From Acanthamoeba sp. SK_2022b (lineage: Eukaryota; Discosea; Longamoebia; Acanthamoebidae), in contig JANDJZ010001148.1 in assembly GCA_027943245.1 (NCBI GenBank), forward strand, positions 1 through 12,524: DNA of 12,524 nucleotides, given 5' to 3'. The notes beneath the pieces are model-generated. The model was not told the DNA's origin. It did no database searches and worked only from the letters and a program-made list of their open reading frames with translations. Position numbers and translations under genes: made by a program. Below, piece after piece: positions 11,147 to 12,524 of the stretch; position 1 is the first letter of the stretch; every line of letters starts with the position of its first letter.

Positions 11147-12220
11147 CTAGATGCCTAGAAATTGAAACGGTAATGATTCCTGAAACTGCCGCGTGGCATC
11201 GCCCGAGAAGGTGTGGTTCTGGTCTGGGCCCAGATCCAGCTTGAGAACCTTGCCGGTTTTCTGGCTGAAGTCGAGTGCCTTGAGGTCTATCCAGAAGGTA
11301 TTTGGCGTCAACGCTGATTCGAAGAAGTAGAGCTTGCGCTGGTGGTCGAAAACGGTTCTCCAGCGGGTTGACGAGATATTGGGCTCCTCCGGCGTATTCA
11401 GGCCGTAGGGCACCGAGGCGTTGCGGATCACGCTGAAGACGCTGGCCAGCGCCTTGTTGGGGTCCTGACTTTTGGGGATGGCGTTGACGTAGAAGGATGC
11501 GCGGGCAAATCGATCGGCGGCGCGATTGGTGCCGGGCAGCATGGTGGTGCCGCCCACTTGCTGCCAATAGGTGTTGAGAGCCAACTGCTGATCAAACGTC
11601 GGTGAATTGGTCATGACCTGGTATTGCCGGCCGTGATGTATCACCTGCCGGCCATTGATGTACTCGACGATGGCGCTGTCGCCGCTGGCGTCGGACATCG
11701 AGAGATGCAGCGTCGTCAGCCGGTTCTCTCCGGGAACGTTGTCGGAGACGATGGTGAAAGGTTCTTTCTCCAGCGCCGCAACGGCTTCCTGGACGGTGGC
11801 GAAGTTGTCCAGCACGTATTGCGCCCAGGCTGCAATGGTCAGGCCAGGCTTGCTGCCCGCACCGAAGGCCGGGTATTGGGACTCCACCAGCCAGAGCAGG
11901 TTGGCGTTGAGGCCGGCTTCATTGACTCCATCGGTGGTGGAGACGTCATAGCCCGAGGTGATGACGCTTCCGTATTTGGACGTCCAGCGCAACGAGTTGG
12001 GGCCTGCCTTGCCTGAGCGCTCCATTCCACGCGGGAGCACCCAGAGATTGCTGACGATGTCGCTTTTCCAATCCATGGAGCGCGCGGTGACGACCTGGCC
12101 ATTCGCACCAAGAAAGACAAGGCGGGTGCAGGCCCAGGTGCTGGGCAGGGCCGTAAGGCCGGCAATTCCCATCAGCAATGCGCCCACTACGGGGTGAATC
12201 TGCAGTCTGCGTTTCTTCAT
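11147..12220 (-). CDS. Exported choloylglycine hydrolase / penicillin V acylase-family amidase
   Basis: A 357-aa Ntn-hydrolase. AAAGGAG 5 bases before the ATG at 12220 fixes the start; an upstream frame to 12343 lacks one. A signal peptide (residues 1-30) ends STWA, so cleavage exposes Cys31, the N-terminal nucleophile needed in this family. Family residues follow at the expected spacing: Arg47 and Asp50 (ARSMDW), Asn105/Asn107 (GLNANLLWL), Asn205 (MTNSPTF) and Arg237/Arg240 (ADRFARASF). Members cleave linear amide bonds in conjugated bile salts, penicillin V or, in some Gram-negatives, acyl-homoserine lactones; export suggests a periplasmic substrate. The sequence cannot decide which. Composition is host-like and the gene seems intact and monocistronic. 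Confidence 0.88.
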   Translation of the reverse strand: MKKRRLQIHPVVGALLMGIAGLTALPSTWACTRLVFLGANGQVVTARSMDWKSDIVSNLWVLPRGMERSGKAGPNSLRWTSKYGSVITSGYDVSTTDGVNEAGLNANLLWLVESQYPAFGAGSKPGLTIAAWAQYVLDNFATVQEAVAALEKEPFTIVSDNVPGENRLTTLHLSMSDASGDSAIVEYINGRQVIHHGRQYQVMTNSPTFDQQLALNTYWQQVGGTTMLPGTNRAADRFARASFYVNAIPKSQDPNKALASVFSVIRNASVPYGLNTPEEPNISSTRWRTVFDHQRKLYFFESALTPNTFWIDLKALDFSQKTGKVLKLDLGPDQNHTFSGDATRQFQESLPFQFLGI

Positions 12221-12379
12221 GGCAACTCCTTTGCAGGCATTTGGACTGGCGCAGTGTAGTGCGTCATTCGTACCCAGGTCAGAAATGGCCGCCTTGTGAA
12301 AAGGCGGGCCGGCAAACTGGCGGTCATTGGAGATGCCGCGCATGGGCCTGCGCGCATGCGGGTGCAGAGGGCACCGCTG

Positions 12380-12478
12380 TCAGATGGCGTGGCTGAACAT
12401 GGGGCTGGCCAGCATCGCCACCGCAAAGGAGATGGCGCAGATTGCAGACCACAGGAATACGAGGAAGAGGTGGCGCAT
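12380..12478 (-). CDS. Possible 32-aa single-pass membrane peptide
   Basis: The ATG at 12478 opens 32 codons to a TGA at 12380-12382. After Met-Arg-His the product is almost entirely hydrophobic (LFLVFLWSAICAISFAVAMLA), then ends SPMFSHAI: one transmembrane helix. GAGAG about 8 bases upstream is a weak ribosome site. Many genuine small membrane proteins look like this, but so do chance ORFs. No function can be assigned. Confidence 0.3.
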   Translation of the reverse strand: MRHLFLVFLWSAICAISFAVAMLASPMFSHAI

Positions 12479-12524
12479 CGTGCAGCTCTCGGGAGTGTTT
12501 GGTGGTTCTTGCCAGTTCAATTGC

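Noticed and set aside
10929..11567. 212-codon minus-strand frame overlapping the choloylglycine hydrolase
   Set aside because: Most of it is an out-of-frame shadow of a well-supported enzyme gene. Only the terminal 10929-11102 part is kept, as a possible remnant.

Overview
The window reads as a decayed, cargo-carrying prophage in a high-GC Gram-negative chromosome, followed by host genes. Codon use, the Shine-Dalgarno sites, the tRNA-Lys tail and the style of the phage proteins suggest a betaproteobacterium, probably Burkholderiales near Comamonadaceae. The taxon is an inference; no marker gene is present.

Layout. (1) 1-661: the 3' part of a zinc-finger gene resembling phage late antiterminator Q. 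A sigma70-type promoter overlaps its 3' end and an intrinsic terminator lies about 125 bases further on, the arrangement of lambda Q-pR'-tR'. (2) 662-3782: separate cargo-like genes, namely a CsbD-family stress protein, a low-GC lipase-like lipoprotein bracketed by two near-identical terminators, a structured leader with a 38-codon ORF, a low-GC secreted protein on the minus strand, and an 80-aa phage-type ORF. (3) 3801-6278: two directly repeated 1077-bp IS481-family copies. Each has its own 6-bp target duplication, so they inserted independently, 324 bp apart, on either side of a small coiled-coil membrane protein gene. (4) 6288-8631: the packaging module, with an HNH endonuclease, a 93-aa antisense ORF, an iteron-bearing cos/pac-like region, terminase small subunit, a low-GC minus-strand insert gene, and a terminase large subunit cut off after its Walker A region and joined to an unrelated tail. 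Portal, capsid and tail genes are absent. (5) 8641-9842: another secreted cargo-like gene and small late genes, including a holin-like membrane protein translationally coupled to an 89-aa protein. (6) 9982-10066: a 3' fragment of tRNA-Lys(UUU), the expected attachment-site scar, with a strong terminator. (7) 10072-10389: the C-terminal remnant of a second tyrosine integrase beyond the att site, implying an older element used the same tRNA. (8) 10464-12524: chromosomal-looking minus-strand genes for a small exported PliG-like/PPC-like protein and an exported choloylglycine hydrolase-family enzyme, plus a possible 32-aa membrane peptide.

Taken together, the element kept its late-control switch, packaging-initiation region and attachment scar but lost its virion genes, while exported or membrane-associated cargo accumulated between the phage modules. 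That makes it a defective prophage serving as a cargo site. No CRISPR array, complete tRNA or rRNA gene, or intact integrase is visible.
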